A stretch of 64,000 bases of DNA from Mauremys mutica (GCF_020497125.1 NC_059081.1:20679105-20743104), one strand, 5' to 3'. Positions 27,010-40,680 are shown, counted from the first letter of the stretch. The notes: generated by a model from the letters alone, not told the origin. Made by a program: numbers and translations.

Positions 27010-30000
27010 GGTTACTTGCCTTCTTGAAGAACAACAGTTGTTCAGTGTAAAGGTGTGGGTACTCATCAGATGCACCAGTACTGGAGAGATTTCTCTAGCA
27101 GTACCCACAGGGCAGACAGACATGCACTCTGGCTTTTTGCATGGTCCAGGATGAGGATATAATGGGTGGAGCTGCCTTTTGAACTAGACTTTAGATCAGT
27201 GATTCTGATGTTTTAGGGAAGGAGGTTGGGCCATATAATTAACATATGCTACACATCTTGAAGAACAACAGTTACAAAAGGAAAGTAACCGTGTTTTCTT
27301 CTTCTAGTGATTGCATATATCCATTACATTGAAGGTGACTCCCAAGTGTTTTTTGATGGAAATGGAGCTAGGACTGTAGGACTTCTTTCCCCATCAATCA
27401 CATCTTCCCTTGATGCAGAAGTAATTGCACAGTGTCTAGCAATGTGTGAACAAAGGACCATATCAACGCTCTACAGATGTTCACAACATGAGTGTTTCCC
27501 CAATGGAGGCCGATTGTGCCCTAATTGAATGTGTTGAAAGCTTTTCATGGAAGATAACAGAACAATGCAGCTGGTAATCCATTTGGAGAGTTGTTGTGTT
27601 GTGACAAGATGACTTCTCATTCATTTTGCATAGGATACAAAAAACTGGGAAGAAGCCTGAAAGTATGGAAGTTGAAAGTACATTTGAAGTATGGAGTTTT
27701 TGTTCATCTTTGAGAACATGTGGGGAAAAAGGGCTGGTAAGTATATTGACTGACTGAGGTGAAAATCTGAGGCACTACTTTAGGAAGAAACTTAGGGTGT
27801 GGCCTGACCTGCACCTTGTCCTTGTAGAAAATGGTTTATGGAGGATCTCTTACCAGGGCATGTAACTCCACCATTCTCCTCGCAGAGGTGATGGCTACTA
27901 AGAAGGCTACCTTCACGGAGAAGCATACCAATAAGCAGGATGCTAAGGACTCAAATGGAGGTCAAATAAGAGCTGATAGCACTAAATTCAAGTCCCAAGG
28001 TGGAGTTTGATCCCTGATAGGTGGAAAACAGCCTGTCTAGACCTTCAAGGAAACTGGCTATCACAGTATTAGAAAAAAACAGTTCTTCCGGTAATATGAG
28101 GGTGAAATGCTAAAATTGCAGCCAGATGCACCTTAATGGAGCTGACTGCCAGACCTGACTCTTTAAGATGTAAAAGAGAGTTCAAAATCTTTTGAATTGT
28201 AGATGGCGTAGGAGATGTACTGTGGCTAGCATCCCAGATGGAGAAATATTTCCATTTACTAAGGTGCAGGTTTACAATTTTTTTTGCTGTGCCCCTCACT
28301 TCAGAGATTCACATCCCATGTGTGCCTCCTTCTTTCTAAGAAACAGGTGGATATATGTTACCTATGTCCCAAGGTAACAGGAAACTGCCTAAGATGTACC
28401 TGAGACTGTTACCTGTTCTTGAACAGAATTGAGGACATTTCCAGTTCTGGTGAGTTGTGAACAAATCCAATGTAGGAACTCTCCCTACTTGAAACACTGA
28501 TCTTCAAATGGTTGTGTTGAGAGACCATTTGTGATCCAGATTGAACAACCTACTCAGGCGGTCTGCTAGGACATTCTGAATTCCTGGGGGGGGGAGGGGG
28601 TGCAAAACCATGAGAGTTAACAAGTTCTATATGCAGAAATTCAACAATCTCACTGCCTCCTTGCACCCCTCTGCTTGTTCACATAAAACACTGCTGTGCT
28701 GTTGTTGGTGAGCAACTGGATAGTCCTCCTCTGAATGTATGGCAGGAACTGCTGACACTCTATGGATATTTTAAGCAAACTCAAGAAAATTTAGGTTTAA
28801 TTTGGCCTTGTGAGTGGACCTAAAGCCATGAGCCTGCAGATTGTCCAAATGCCATCTCCATCCCATGGTGGAAGTGTCCATTACCAAGGTAATACAGGGG
28901 AGAACCAGTGAGAATGGGACTTCCCTGCACATGTGTGCAAGGGATATATAGAACAGATATGTCTTAAATGATTAACAGCTACAGATTCCTTCTGGCCCTA
29001 ATGAAAATTAATAAAGCTATCCACCTCTGTTTATCCCAGAATAGGATCTGCCTAGGAAGTAATTATAATGAAGCAAATGGTTCACATCATTCAAGACACT
29101 TTGTCTAAAGACCCACATATAGCCTAGGTCAGGAATTCCTCTCCCCAAGAAGAGAAACTAACATGGTTAAATCAGAGTATTGTTAATTATGTAGGCATCT
29201 ATCTCTCATACTTTACAACCTCTTTCTCCCTCTCAATCTAGCTAAAAAGAACTTCAAGTTACCAAGAAGGGTGACACCCTGCTTTCCTGAGCAAACTAGC
29301 ACATTGCGAGTGAATAAACAGATGGATGGGAAAACTTTAAGTTAAGCAAACTAGAAATGTGGTTGCAAGATTGAACATAAAATTGGGCAAACTACCTGTT
29401 ACCTCAAGAAATTCAAGCCACATGTTTCACCCCAATGTATAAACTGCACATTGCTTTCCTTCCATAGCAAATAAAACCATGGATAATGTGTCTCTCACCC
29501 CAGATTAGAAGCTGCACATCTGCTTGCCTTGTGAGTTAGCACTACATCCTTCCATAAGTGAATAATGTCTTGTTCTATTATAAGTCCTAAATAATGTGAA
29601 ATGTTTATGTACAAAAATGTATGGAGTATATCCTCCCAATTTACAAGATTATAAGGATTTTGTTGGTTTGCATTGTAACTAATTATTGCACTTTAGATAT
29701 AATAGGATTTTTTAGGCAGAAGGAAGAAGGTATGTTAAAAGATATAAACTAAGGTATAATTTTGAAATATTAAAATAATTTGCTTAAAAGTGGTGAATCC
29801 CAATTAATAATGGGGGCTAATAATGAAATAAAATCCTTGAAATAAATTAAACTTAAAAAGCCTCCAATAAGAATTAAATAAATTTGTTATACACCAAAAA
29901 GCCATCTACTGGATACCAATGAAAGCAGCAGTGAAAATAAGAGAAATGAAATCTAATGACCCACCTGACAAGTGTCCAATGGGAATCAGATGATGGACCC

Positions 30001-32696
30001 CTCTAATGAGCCTGGAACTTGGTTATATAAAACTGAGGTCACCATGTGCTTAGAGTTGACTGGATCCAAAAGAAGCTGCAGCATCTTAAGTGCAACCAAT
30101 GCCTGGATCAGCTGTGTGGAAAGGCCAGTCTCCCATCCCAGAGTTAACAGGATAAGAAATGTTGAGATTTCATTTCAATTATTTTATTTCTCCTTTTATT
30201 CTTTATCATGAATAACTGAAGGTTATCTTTATGAGTCTACACTCTCTAGTGATACCTCAGATAACCATATTTTAGATTTAACTCCTTTATAAGTCCAAGC
30301 AAACTGACCTAGGAGAAATTGAAAATGACAACTTTGCACAATTGTTTTTAATATTCTAAACTTGCGTCTTTTGGACTAATCCAGTCAAAGAGTAGTAATC
30401 ACACACTTAAAGGGGCCTTAAAGACCAGCACATCCTTGGAAGTGTGATAAATGCATTAGGAATTGAGAATTTATTATCATAAGTAAATGTAATAAGAAAT
30501 CTGGTAATCTGCATTGTTCTTTGATATAACTGCTGAGCCTCAACTTTAGTCTGTGATTATAGAATGCAAAAGGGTAATGTGTATGTAATACATACCTAGA
30601 ACATTGGTTGTGTTTGCATGTAAGTGATGAGCTGTTCATTGTTCTGGGTGGATTAATAAATTGTTGGTTGGCTAAGAATAAGCAAATGTCCTTATCTGAA
30701 AAATACTTTTCAAGTTAAAAGTTGACCTGAAAAGAAGCTTGCATTAAAACTAGTAAGCTAACATTCCCTGGACTCAAGAAAAAGGGGTTATTCTATTAAC
30801 ACTTATCCAGTTGGAAAACCTAATTCATCCCTTTTCACACTTCCATGTTGTCTTGGTTCATCCACCAATTTAGAGATGACTAGCCATACTATCTTGGTAT
30901 CCATACTATCTTGTCTAAGTGGTGTAGCTGAAGATGGTAGACTGACTTGAGCCATTACTGCATACCGCTGAGATGCAGTCTGGCATAAGGGATCATATAT
31001 GTACACGCAGTTATGTTTCCCAGGAGCCTAAGGCAGTTCTGCATTGTGGTTCATGGCTGATCTTTGAACAACAAACAAGGGTCCTATTACAACTGGAAAC
31101 CTGGGCTGTGGCAGATAAGCCCTGGCTGATGTCAAGTCCAAGACCACCCCAATGAACCCTATTCTTTGTATTGATGACAGGATTGATTTTTCTCTGTTTT
31201 TATATTTTCAGGCCTATGTGGATGAACAGATAGAGAATCTAATGGAATCTGCTCTCCTCCTGCTGACAAGAGTAGTCTCATTCCAGCTATTCATTCATAT
31301 ATATGTGCTTGTCCCAATGGCAGAAACTGGCTGATACCACCATTGTGCACTTGGTGAACAATCTTGGCATGAATGAAACATCAAAGGCTAGTATGGTGAA
31401 CTGGAAGTGATCTCCTCCTACCAGTACCAGAGGCCAGCTGTGTCTGGACCAGGTACTCCAATCTCTCAACTTCCTGCTCGTCAGAAGATTTTCAGTGAGA
31501 GTGAGAATGAGTTTTGGTGGATGCCCTGGATTCCCTGAAATGGGAAACACAGGAACCACTTCGGAGTCTGATGAGGAGTAAGAGTGGAGGTGCAATACTG
31601 GGAGGAGACATCATAGATTGGGACTGGGACTTGCATCAAGACTGCAGTAACAGAGCAGCATTGGAGGCTTCCTAGCTACCAGTACCATGTGCTGAGGTGG
31701 AGGTGGAGTGGGTATCAGTGTCTAGGTGCCATTTATGAAGAAGCTGAGGAAAATGATACCAGATCTGGGCTCCTGGGCACCATGAAAGACACTGGTGTCG
31801 ATGCGGAAGCCTGCACCATGTGTGACAGCACCAGTAGACAGCCCTCTCTCTGAATGAATGGCAAAAGTACTAGCAGGCCATTCATGGCTGTGTAGGTCTC
31901 TGTTGTTGTCCATAGCAGCGGAGCCGGCTGCCCTGCAATAAGCCGGGGTGATGGATCCACTGTTGCCACCAATGAAGTATGTGATCTCATCAGTCCTGGA
32001 ATGGGTACCAGAATCAGTCTTCTGATACCCACTCTGAGGCAGTACCAGGGAGCAGTGAGCCATTGGGCATGGTCTATCTTTGGTATTGGAGTGGCTTATC
32101 TCTGTGGTAGAGGATTTTAAAGAAGTCAAAGACATCCTCTTTTTTGGTTCTGAAGGCTGAGGGTGCTCACAGTGCTCAGGGAAAAGAACAGTTTCCATGA
32201 GGATGTATCTTCTCTCTTCTTCTTCTTCATTGCAGTTTTGAAGCCATGGCAACTCAGACACCACTCAAGCACTTTAAACAGGACCAGTAACGAGCAACAC
32301 TTTTTGACACCTGGAACTTAAAGTCAGGGGACCTTGTCAGATGCTTACCTTGGTACTTGGTGAAGCCTGAAGACACCCACTTATTCAACAATAAAATACA
32401 TTTTTAAAAAAATCAATAAATAAGGGTACAAAGTACCAAACAAGTACCACTAACTAAGAACTAGCTAACTAGATACAAATGTAGTTCACAGATAAACCAG
32501 GGATGAAAAGCACACTTCAATCATCAACAGTAAGAAGGAAATGAAGGATGCGGGGGTAGCTTCTCCCTGTATACCCTTGACTTGGCGCATGAGGGAAGCC
32601 AAGGTGCAAGTGTGGCTGCCTCTGGGTATCACTATGGAAAACTCTCCAGCACACACCTAAAGTATAATCAACACATGCAAACACTCGAAGAAGTAG
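27010..32696 (-). mobile_element. DIRS-B: degenerate DIRS-type retrotransposon
   Basis: Inverted terminal repeats are visible: cttcttctagtgattgcata at 27298 and the complement of 32664-32696. On the minus strand, gag-like sequence lies at 32264-31722 (180 aa, with EEEEER and LTSLKSSTTEIS), and RT remnants at 31595-31287 (FQFTIL...PRLFTKC, the block that follows the catalytic strand in DIRS RT). RNase H lies near 28725-28676 (LLTNNSTAVFYVN). Tyrosine recombinase lies at 28299-28069 (SLLHLKESGLAVSSIKVHLAAILAFH). The recombinase core is recognisable. A probable LTR splits the element at 29181-30801. Confidence 0.78.
29181..30801 (+). mobile_element. Probable LTR nested in DIRS-B
   Basis: The ends TGTTAAT and ATTAACA form a perfect 7-bp inverted pair. 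A TATA box (ggttatataaaactg) lies near 30020 and AATAAA near 30652, both on plus. No clean target duplication is seen (agtat versus cttat), so the limits are tentative. No coding sequence is attached. Confidence 0.4.
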
Positions 32697-32958
32697 TCAT
32701 CTCTTTGGAAAGTTGAAAGAACACACATTTTTGGATTTCAGAGTGACTCAACAAACAACTGCCTGGATATTAATACAAATTGAAAACTCAATCAGAATAG
32801 TCGTTTTAAGAAACTATAAAAATCACTGTATACATTAGGTTACTGCATTATTCTGCAACACATACTGTAACAGTTCTAGGATTATCTTTCTCTCAACTGC
32901 ATACTTTAAATAGTAGTAAGAGTATTAAAATGAAACTTAGAGACTGTTACTGTGATTA

Positions 32959-33093
<135 letters not shown>

Positions 33094-33420
33094 TTAATGT
33101 TATGGATAATCAGGAATATAAAGCTGAAATACAGGTGGTTTGAAAAATACAATGTTACAATGCTACAATGTTATGGATGAAATAAATAGTTAAAACCTTC
33201 AGTTGTTTCAAGTAAGATCAATGATACAACATAAAAATGAACAAAGCATTCAATTAATATCTTTTAACGTAATTTAAAATTTCCTTTGTAATACAGGAGC
33301 CATATTAACACTCATGGTAATTTGAAGTCCAAACTGAATGTAAAAGATATTTTGTTATTTATCCTGAGTATTAAATCAATCAGGTAATAAACAACAATGC
33401 AAGTTGGAAAGAGAAAAAAA

Positions 33421-33728
33421 GTTACTTACCTTACAGTAACTGTTGTTCTTCAAGATGTATTGCGCATATATACATTCCACTGTAGGTATGTGTGTGTCCA
33501 GTGCATTCATGTTGGAGACTTTCACCAGCAATACTACTAGGAGGCGCATGCACTCCTGCTCTCCTTGTGCTCTCAGTTGAGGGCAATAAAAGGGGCCTGT
33601 GTGCCCTTTCCCTCTCCATTCTTTTGCACCACTATAAGTGGATCCAAAGTAGCACAGAAGGTGGGAGAGTCATGGAATGTATATATAAACAACACATCTC
33701 GAAGAACAACAGTTGTAAGGTAAGTAAC
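33421..33728. repeat. Inverted arms at the DIRS-C 3' side
   Basis: Arms 33421-33479 and 33673-33728 are near-perfect reverse complements, separated by about 190 bp. Each contains gttcttc(a/g)agatgt and, on one or other strand, aaggtaagtaac, which matches the splice-donor consensus AG|GTAAGT. Confidence 0.9.
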
Positions 33729-36382
33729 TGTTTTTTTCTCCTTTGAGTGATTGCACACATTTACATTCTACCATAAGTGGCTCAACAGCAGTTCCTTTAC
33801 AGGTGGAGGAATTTTGGATAATCTTAACTGAAACTATAGTACCAACATTCCAAAGTTGGCATCATCAAGAGAGGCTTGAGTGATGGCAGAGTGATTAGAA
33901 AAAGTATGCAGGGAAGACCATTTCCCACAGGGCATATATCAGCTCTTGGAACATTGCCCAAGAAAGCTGAAGTAGTGTACTGAGCTCTGGTGTAGCTAAC
34001 TGATATTGTTGACCAAGGAAAGACTTCAGTGAGCTGGTAGCAGAGTTTGATAGATTCAGAAATCTAGTGTGATATTTGCTGAGATGACTCTGGTTGACCC
34101 TTAGTTCTTTCAGGTAGGCTACAAAGAGTCTGGGGAGGAAGAACTGAAAGATCTAGTGAGGTCCAAATAAAACACCAGTACTCCATGAACATCCAACGTA
34201 TGGAATGCTTGCTCCTCCTTATGCGAATGGGGTTTCAGCAAAAACACCGGAAGGTTAACGGTTTGGTTTAGATAAAAGGCTGATACTACCTTAGGCACAA
34301 ATTTAGGATGTGGTCCAAGGGATACCTTGTCTTCATGAAATACTGTAAAAGGAAAGTCAGCCAGGAGAGCCTGAAGTTCTGAAACACTCCTCACGTAAGA
34401 AATTGCAACCAAAAATACCAATTACACAGATGATAAAGATAAAGACGCTGTCTCCATAGGCTCAAAAAAGGAACCTATGAGTATCGAGAGAACTACATTT
34501 AAATCCCATAGAAGTACCAGAGCAGACACAGGAGGGTAAGTATTGGTTAGGCCCTTTCAAAAATCAAGAAACAAGATGGGAAACCTCTCTATCGGTGGAC
34601 ACAGTGCTGAAATAAAAGCCAGGTGAACTCTCACAGAACTATTTGAGGCCTGATGATTTCAGGTGCAGGAGATAGTCTAGCACATGCATAACCTCAATAT
34701 GATGGGGCAATAAACTGTGAGACTGTACCGAAACAGAAAATCTTTTCCAGTTCGATGCATACCTGGCTCTAGTGGATTCTTTTTCATTGCTCACCAAGAA
34801 GGCCTAGACCTCTTGGGAGCACAATTTCTCATGAGTGCTCAGCCAGAGATCATTCACACAGTAGTGTGGAGAGATTTGAGGTTCAATACAGAGATCTGTC
34901 CTGGTTCTGTGACAGAAGTTCTATAACAAGTTGTAGAGTTATCAGTGAATGGATGGACAGCTGATGTAAATCCATGAACCAATATTGTCTTGGCTATGCT
35001 GGTGCAATGAGGCCTAGTGATGTTTAGTCCTGTTTCAGCTTCCTGAGCGCCACTGGAATGAGAGGAACTGGAGGGAACACATATAGGAGGTGACCAGACC
35101 AGGGAAGAAGAACAGCATCTGTGATAGAACTTGCAGTGCTGCTAGCCTTGGAGAAAAATCTCATGCACTTCTTGAGGTTGGTCACAAACAAGTCTATTAC
35201 TGAATACCCTAGCAGTGGAAAATGGAAGAGAATGTCTTTCTGACTGACCATTCAAGATGGTCTGTGAAAAACTCCTTGTGCAATCTGTTATTGCGTTTCT
35301 CAGTCCTGAAAGGTGAAAAGCCTTCAGGGAAACATTGTGACGAATACACAGACTCCAAAGGAGGATTGTTTCCCAGCACAGCTGAGACAATCTTGCACCT
35401 CCTTGATGTTCGGGTAAACATACCTGTGGTGTTGTCTGTGAGAACTTGCACCACCTGTTTTCTGAGGGAGGGCATAAATACTACCAGGCCAGATGAATAG
35501 TTCTAAGTTCCAACATGTTTATATGCAGGGAAAACCTTCTGGATGTAAAAATGAGACTCCTTTGCATATGTTCCTTGGGTCCAATCACCAACTCGGATAG
35601 TGAAGCACTCAAGTAGATATACAAATCTGCACATCCAGATGGCGCCTAGAAGGAAGAAATACTGAATGAAACCAGCCTTGCAGACAGTGAAGGTGAAGTC
35701 TGGCATGTAGAGTTACATACATCCACAAGGCCATGTGGCACAGGAGATGAAGGCAGGTATGCACTGTTGTCATTGACCTGGACCTGAGATCACTGGAAAC
35801 GTACCTGTTCTTTGAGAGAGAAGCCCTGGTTGTTCTGGCATCGAGGTTTGCTTCTATAAAAAATATGCATTGAATGCATTATAACTGAGATTTCTCCAAA
35901 TTTAGTTTCAGGCCTAGATGAGATCACTAGGACATTGTTTTGGATCTGGTCACTTGATGCTGCCTGCTCCAGCCAGTTGTTCAGGTAAGGAAATAGTTGA
36001 ATGCCCAAATCATGGAGGTGGGGTGCTACCATTGACTGAAGACCCTAGGGGCTGTTGACAAACTTAAAGGGAGCACTGTGTACTAGTAGTGGTTGGTGCC
36101 TACCACAAAACAAAGGTACTTCCTGCATCACTGCATAGAAGTACACATCTTGTACATCAAGGGAAACATACCAATCTCCTATTTCCAGGAAAGGGATAAT
36201 AGAAGAGAGGTTAACCTTCCCAAACTTGATCTTTCTGATGACATAGTTTAGCTTTCTAAGGTCTACAATGGGACAGAGACCCCCAGTTTCCTTTGGGACC
36301 AGGAAGTGCAAGGAAAAAAAGTCTTTTCCTCTTGGTTGGTAAGTAACTTCTTCTGTCTCTCCCAATTAAGTAAAGAAAGTAA

Positions 36383-36808
36383 ATAAGGAAGTGTTATTTA
36401 CTCCTTCTCATAACACAAGAACTAGGGGTCATCAAATGAAATTAATAGGCAGCAGGTTTAAAAAAACAAAAGGAAGTATTTTTTCACACAATGCACAGTC
36501 AAACTGTGGAACTCCTTGCCAGAGGATGTTGTGAAGGTCAAGACTATAACAGCGTTCAAAAAAGAACTAGATACATTCATGGAGGATAGGTCCATCAATG
36601 GCTATTATCCAGGATGGACAGGGATGGTTTCCCTAACCTCTGTTTGCCCAAAGCTGGGAATGGGCGACATGGATGGATCACTTGATGATTACCTATTCTG
36701 TTCATTCCCTCTGAGGCACCTGGCATTGGCCACTATCAAAAGACAAGATACTGGGCTAGATGGACCTTTGGTCTGACCCAGTATGGCCGTTCTTATGTTC
36801 CTATGTAA
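36383..36808 (+). mobile_element. CR1 LINE 3' end
   Basis: The plus strand reads the end of ORF2 (NSLPEDVVKVKTITAFKKELD-like, in a broken frame) and then the 3' UTR with actgggctagatggaccttt and ggtctgacccagtatggc, ending ttcttatgttc. It is inserted in DIRS-C against that element's orientation. Confidence 0.88.
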
Positions 36809-39621
36809 TTCTAGAAGAGACCATAGTTCTTGAAGTTACACAGTCTCATGAGAGGGGTCTATTAAAAGAGAGGGGAAAGAGGGGATGGGAAAAGAAAGGG
36901 AAATTAATTGGATAACATATTCCTCCTTTACTGTGCTAAGTACCCACTTGTCTGATATGATGTTTTCCAAAGCACAGTAAAAAAGAGATAAGCATAACTC
37001 AAAGGAAGGAGATAGCATTGGCACATTGTCCATTACCAAAAAGTCAAAATGACTGCTTTGACATCGTAGACATCTGGTGAGAAGGGCACACCACAGTTGA
37101 AGATGGCTAGCAACATTTAGGAGGTCTTGACCTCTTCCTGGGAGGGATATTGTGGACTCTGTTGGAAAGAGGGTATATACAAATACTGTGACCTAACTAG
37201 GTTCCTTTTTATAGCTGGAGTGTAAACTCTTAAAGAGTGAAGAGGTGCATGGTATCACCTGTTTCTGTAGAAAATTGTTAACACCCTTCAGATGGTAAGT
37301 CCTCTCTTGTGATGTGCATGCTTCTTTGGGATGCCTGAAGCCTGCAGCCAGGAAGCATGTCACATAGAGACTGCAGTGGCCATGGAGCATGAGGCAGTAT
37401 CAGTGGATCTGTTGCTACCTGAAGAGATGTTCACACTATAAGATGTCCCTCAGACACTACTGCTAAAAACTGGTCATGAAATCCCTCTGATAGTTTATCA
37501 GAGAACTTGGAAATAGGAGAGAAATGAATAAAGTTATACTTAGTTAAAAGAGCCTGGTCATTGGCAACTGGCTTTTGTAGTCTAGTAGTGTAATAGACTT
37601 TACAGTTGAATAAACCTAGCTTCTTAAGCTTCATATCTTTTGGAGTGGTCTTAGGATGGTTTTGGCAAGGCTGCTCGTTACCAGGTCCTACTATAAGAGA
37701 ATCAGGAACTGGATGAGTAAAGAAATGCTCAAACCCTTGCTGAGGAGCCTGGAATAGAGGCTAGAGTCTGTCAAAGAGACTTTGCTGGCTCTAACAAGGC
37801 CTCAATTAATGGGAAAGCCAAATTTTCCTAGAGTAGAAGTCTTCAAAATATCCAGGGGAGTGTGGATTCTTGCACAATCTCCGCCTGCACTCCCAGAGAA
37901 GTAACCATCCGTCTCGTGAGATCCTGGAAGACTTTAAAATCTTCCGGGTCGGAGTGAATGGGGGAGATGTTGATTCCAGGGTAATGGCTTCATCTGGTGA
38001 GGAAGAAGGAATGTGAGAAGGGGCAATAAAGGCTTTTTAGTAATTCACTCTCCTCCATGTCAGGTTCCATGACAGCGGGTTGAGGAATAGGCGCAGGATA
38101 CTGAAAAGATGTCTCATGCACTGAGAGTGAGGGGAGACATTCTCCCAGGAAGTGAATGAGATGGGGGTCTAAAATCCCTTGGTGCAGCCCAAGACCAATA
38201 TGGCAATTGAGGATATTGCATGGTCATACCCCATCAGTGGCGGGGGACCCCAAGCTGCAACTTTCCTGCATGAGAACCGGTCTTGATCTTTAGACCTGAT
38301 AATAGAAGATCTATAGGGAGAGCTGACGGATCTTGGAGGACAGACAAGTCCTTCCTCTTCCGAGCCCACAGAAGATACATAAGCCTCTTCACGGTAGTGG
38401 GTAGCTGGTTCCATAGCTATTCCCATAGGTGTTCTTATGGCTGATGTAGGGTCAATAAAAGATGCAGGTTGGAGTGGCAGAAAAGCTGATGAAGAGGTTG
38501 GTACCGGTGGTGCTGGAATAGACACTGTGTGTGTTGTCAGTGCTGAATGCATCAGTGGAGCTGAATGGATAGTCAGTGCTGGTTGCATCATTGGTGCTAG
38601 GCATGTCGATGGTGCCAAGTGAGATATCAGTGCTGGGTGCACTGGCAGAGGGGATTGTGTAGTCAGTATCAGTTAGGTAAATACCAGAGCCAGCTGCAGT
38701 AGAGAGAGTCAGGCAGGTAAAAACAAAGAAGTTCCCTTGCCGCTAGGAAGGTCTGAAGAGTAGAAGGCACATCAGTTGAATGTATTAGTTCTGACCGTGC
38801 CAACAATGTTGGAGGGTCCAGAGACCAATGGGAAGGCCCTGGAACAAGTGAAGACACTGGCCTCAGCAGCCCACATGGAGCTGGAGTCAACAGTGCTACC
38901 TCTGATGGAACAAGTGAGCACTTCGAATTGTGAAGTTTCAAACTGGTACCAGAGGATTTACCAGATGAGAGTTTGGGAGAAGACCAAGACTTGTCAGAGT
39001 CTGAATGTTTAGACCTCTTCAACCTAGATAGAGAAGAGGAAGCATGACATTCACTCCCAGATTTATGTTTGGAGGATTGGAGGATTATCTATAGGAGTAC
39101 TCTGACTTGACCCAGAGTCCCCGGAGTCATGATCGTGACTTGGCTCAGATGCAAGTTATGTCACCTCCTTCATGAGATGATCCTTAAGGTAACAGTCTCT
39201 CTAATTCTTAGTGTGGATAGGAAAGGAGGTACAAATAAGATATTTGTCCCTGCCATTTGCCTCACCCAAACAAATCAGACAACTCTTGTGCCTACCCATA
39301 AAACCTGAGAATCTTTTCATAATAAATCATCCAGGTACTAATAAAAGTATAGCTAAAATAACTACACTGTACTATAGTATCGATAAAAGCTGTATACAGG
39401 TAAGTTTTCAAAAGTTGGCTGACCAAAGCTAAAGCCACGGGGATTTCCAACTCTTGCCATGGTAGATATAAGGAACCAACAGGGAGCCGACAGACATACT
39501 CATTTTATGCCTTCTCCTGAGAGCATAAATCGAGAGAGGGAACATTAGTCTCCTAGTGATACTGCTGTGCACTGGGCTCACAAACATCTACAGTGGAATC
39601 TATATGTGCACAATTACTCAA

Positions 39622-40676
39622 AATAATTTCAAACACATTTGACATGAACTGCAATAAAATCTCACTTTCTGTCTTTATTATTGCTATATTATCAATGAAA
39701 GTGTTTGAAGATAAACTGGAGAATAAATACAGAATAATTATAAGAATGACAAATATAATTTAACACTTGATATTAACTGTTTATACACTGTGCTAAAATG
39801 ATGTGCTGTACAGTGTACATCCATTTCAGCTATTTTAGCTAATACTTCATACATTCAGCATTCATTTCAAACTTAACATAGGACATTCTCCAGTTCTTTG
39901 ATGGTCTGAGACGTCTCCTTCAGGACTGGCTAATTTAGTGTGTTGTGGAAACAGGCTGCTATGGTGGGCTAAAGAGGCCAGGTTAGGATTTCTGGGTGGA
40001 CTCAATAACATCCGGAAAAGCCTCTCACAGGCTGGGAATGACTCTTACCACAGCCAGCCTTGCTCCAACATGAACAGCTGCCAATTTAAGTTTGAGAACT
40101 TTGTCATCAACACTTTGAAATCTTTACATATTTTAGCTCCAGAATGTATCTCGGATCCTATCCCCTCCTATTCTAGGCTCCACTCCTTCCTCTCATTTGA
40201 CTGCTCTGTATCCTGTAAATGTGCACGTGCCCTATAAAGTAAAGGACAGGAGACAAGAAAATCAGATCCCGTCTCTCAACTCTGTCTCTTCAGCTTCCTC
40301 TCCTGTTATTCATGGAAGCTGCAGGGACAAGAGTCTAACAGATACAGGGAGTCAGGACTTCCTGTCACTGAGGCAGAAAGTGGCCTACTGTTGGAAAACC
40401 AAGCCTGCAGGGAGTGCAGGCAAGTCAAGAACAGGAGCATCTCTGCCTGCTAGGGAGATGAGGATTTCCAACACTTTCAGAGGAGTCCAGCAGAGGAGGA
40501 ATGGAGTGTGTTCTGTTTGTGCGTGGGAGATGGCTTGTAACTGGTAGAGTCCCATACTTCTAATTCTCCCTCCTTGACCTCCTGTTCCAAAGATAACTGA
40601 CACCATGCAATCCTGATGATTGAAATAAGTCAGGAAGGAACACATATAAGACACAGAGAGAGATAATTAAACTAAG

Positions 40677-40680
<4 letters not shown>
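39622..40680. other. LRP2 intron with a possible ancient LINE relic
   Basis: A plus-strand frame near 40100-40200 contains SLKSLHILAPECISDPIPSY. This resembles the C-terminal part of an old LINE reverse transcriptase (L-x-L-x-APxYxSD pattern). It is short and unsupported by other domains. The rest is unassigned. Confidence 0.3.

Larger units (their letters stand above)
33421..39621 (-). mobile_element. DIRS-C: near full-length DIRS-type retrotransposon, inactive
   Basis: Inverted terminal repeats are at 33741-33780 and 39586-39621, similar by eye at about 70 percent. A second inverted pair, 33421-33479 and 33673-33728, lies at the 3' side. Minus-strand order: gag-like frames 39022-38669 (KRSKHSDSDKSWSSPK) and 38642-38169; RT at 36365-36045 (DLRKLNYVIRK, SLDVQDVYF) and 36032-35790; RNase H near 35475-35209 (VLTDNTTGMF); recombinase at 34421-34119 (SVSELQALLADFPFTVF...LPVFLLKPH). 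The RT active-site YLDD reads YLNN at 35987-35973. A CR1 tail interrupts it at 36383-36808. Confidence 0.85.

Noticed and set aside
31722..32264. A 180-codon minus-strand open frame as a host gene
   Set aside because: Position and composition fit the gag region of DIRS-B; no splice sites or host domain are present.
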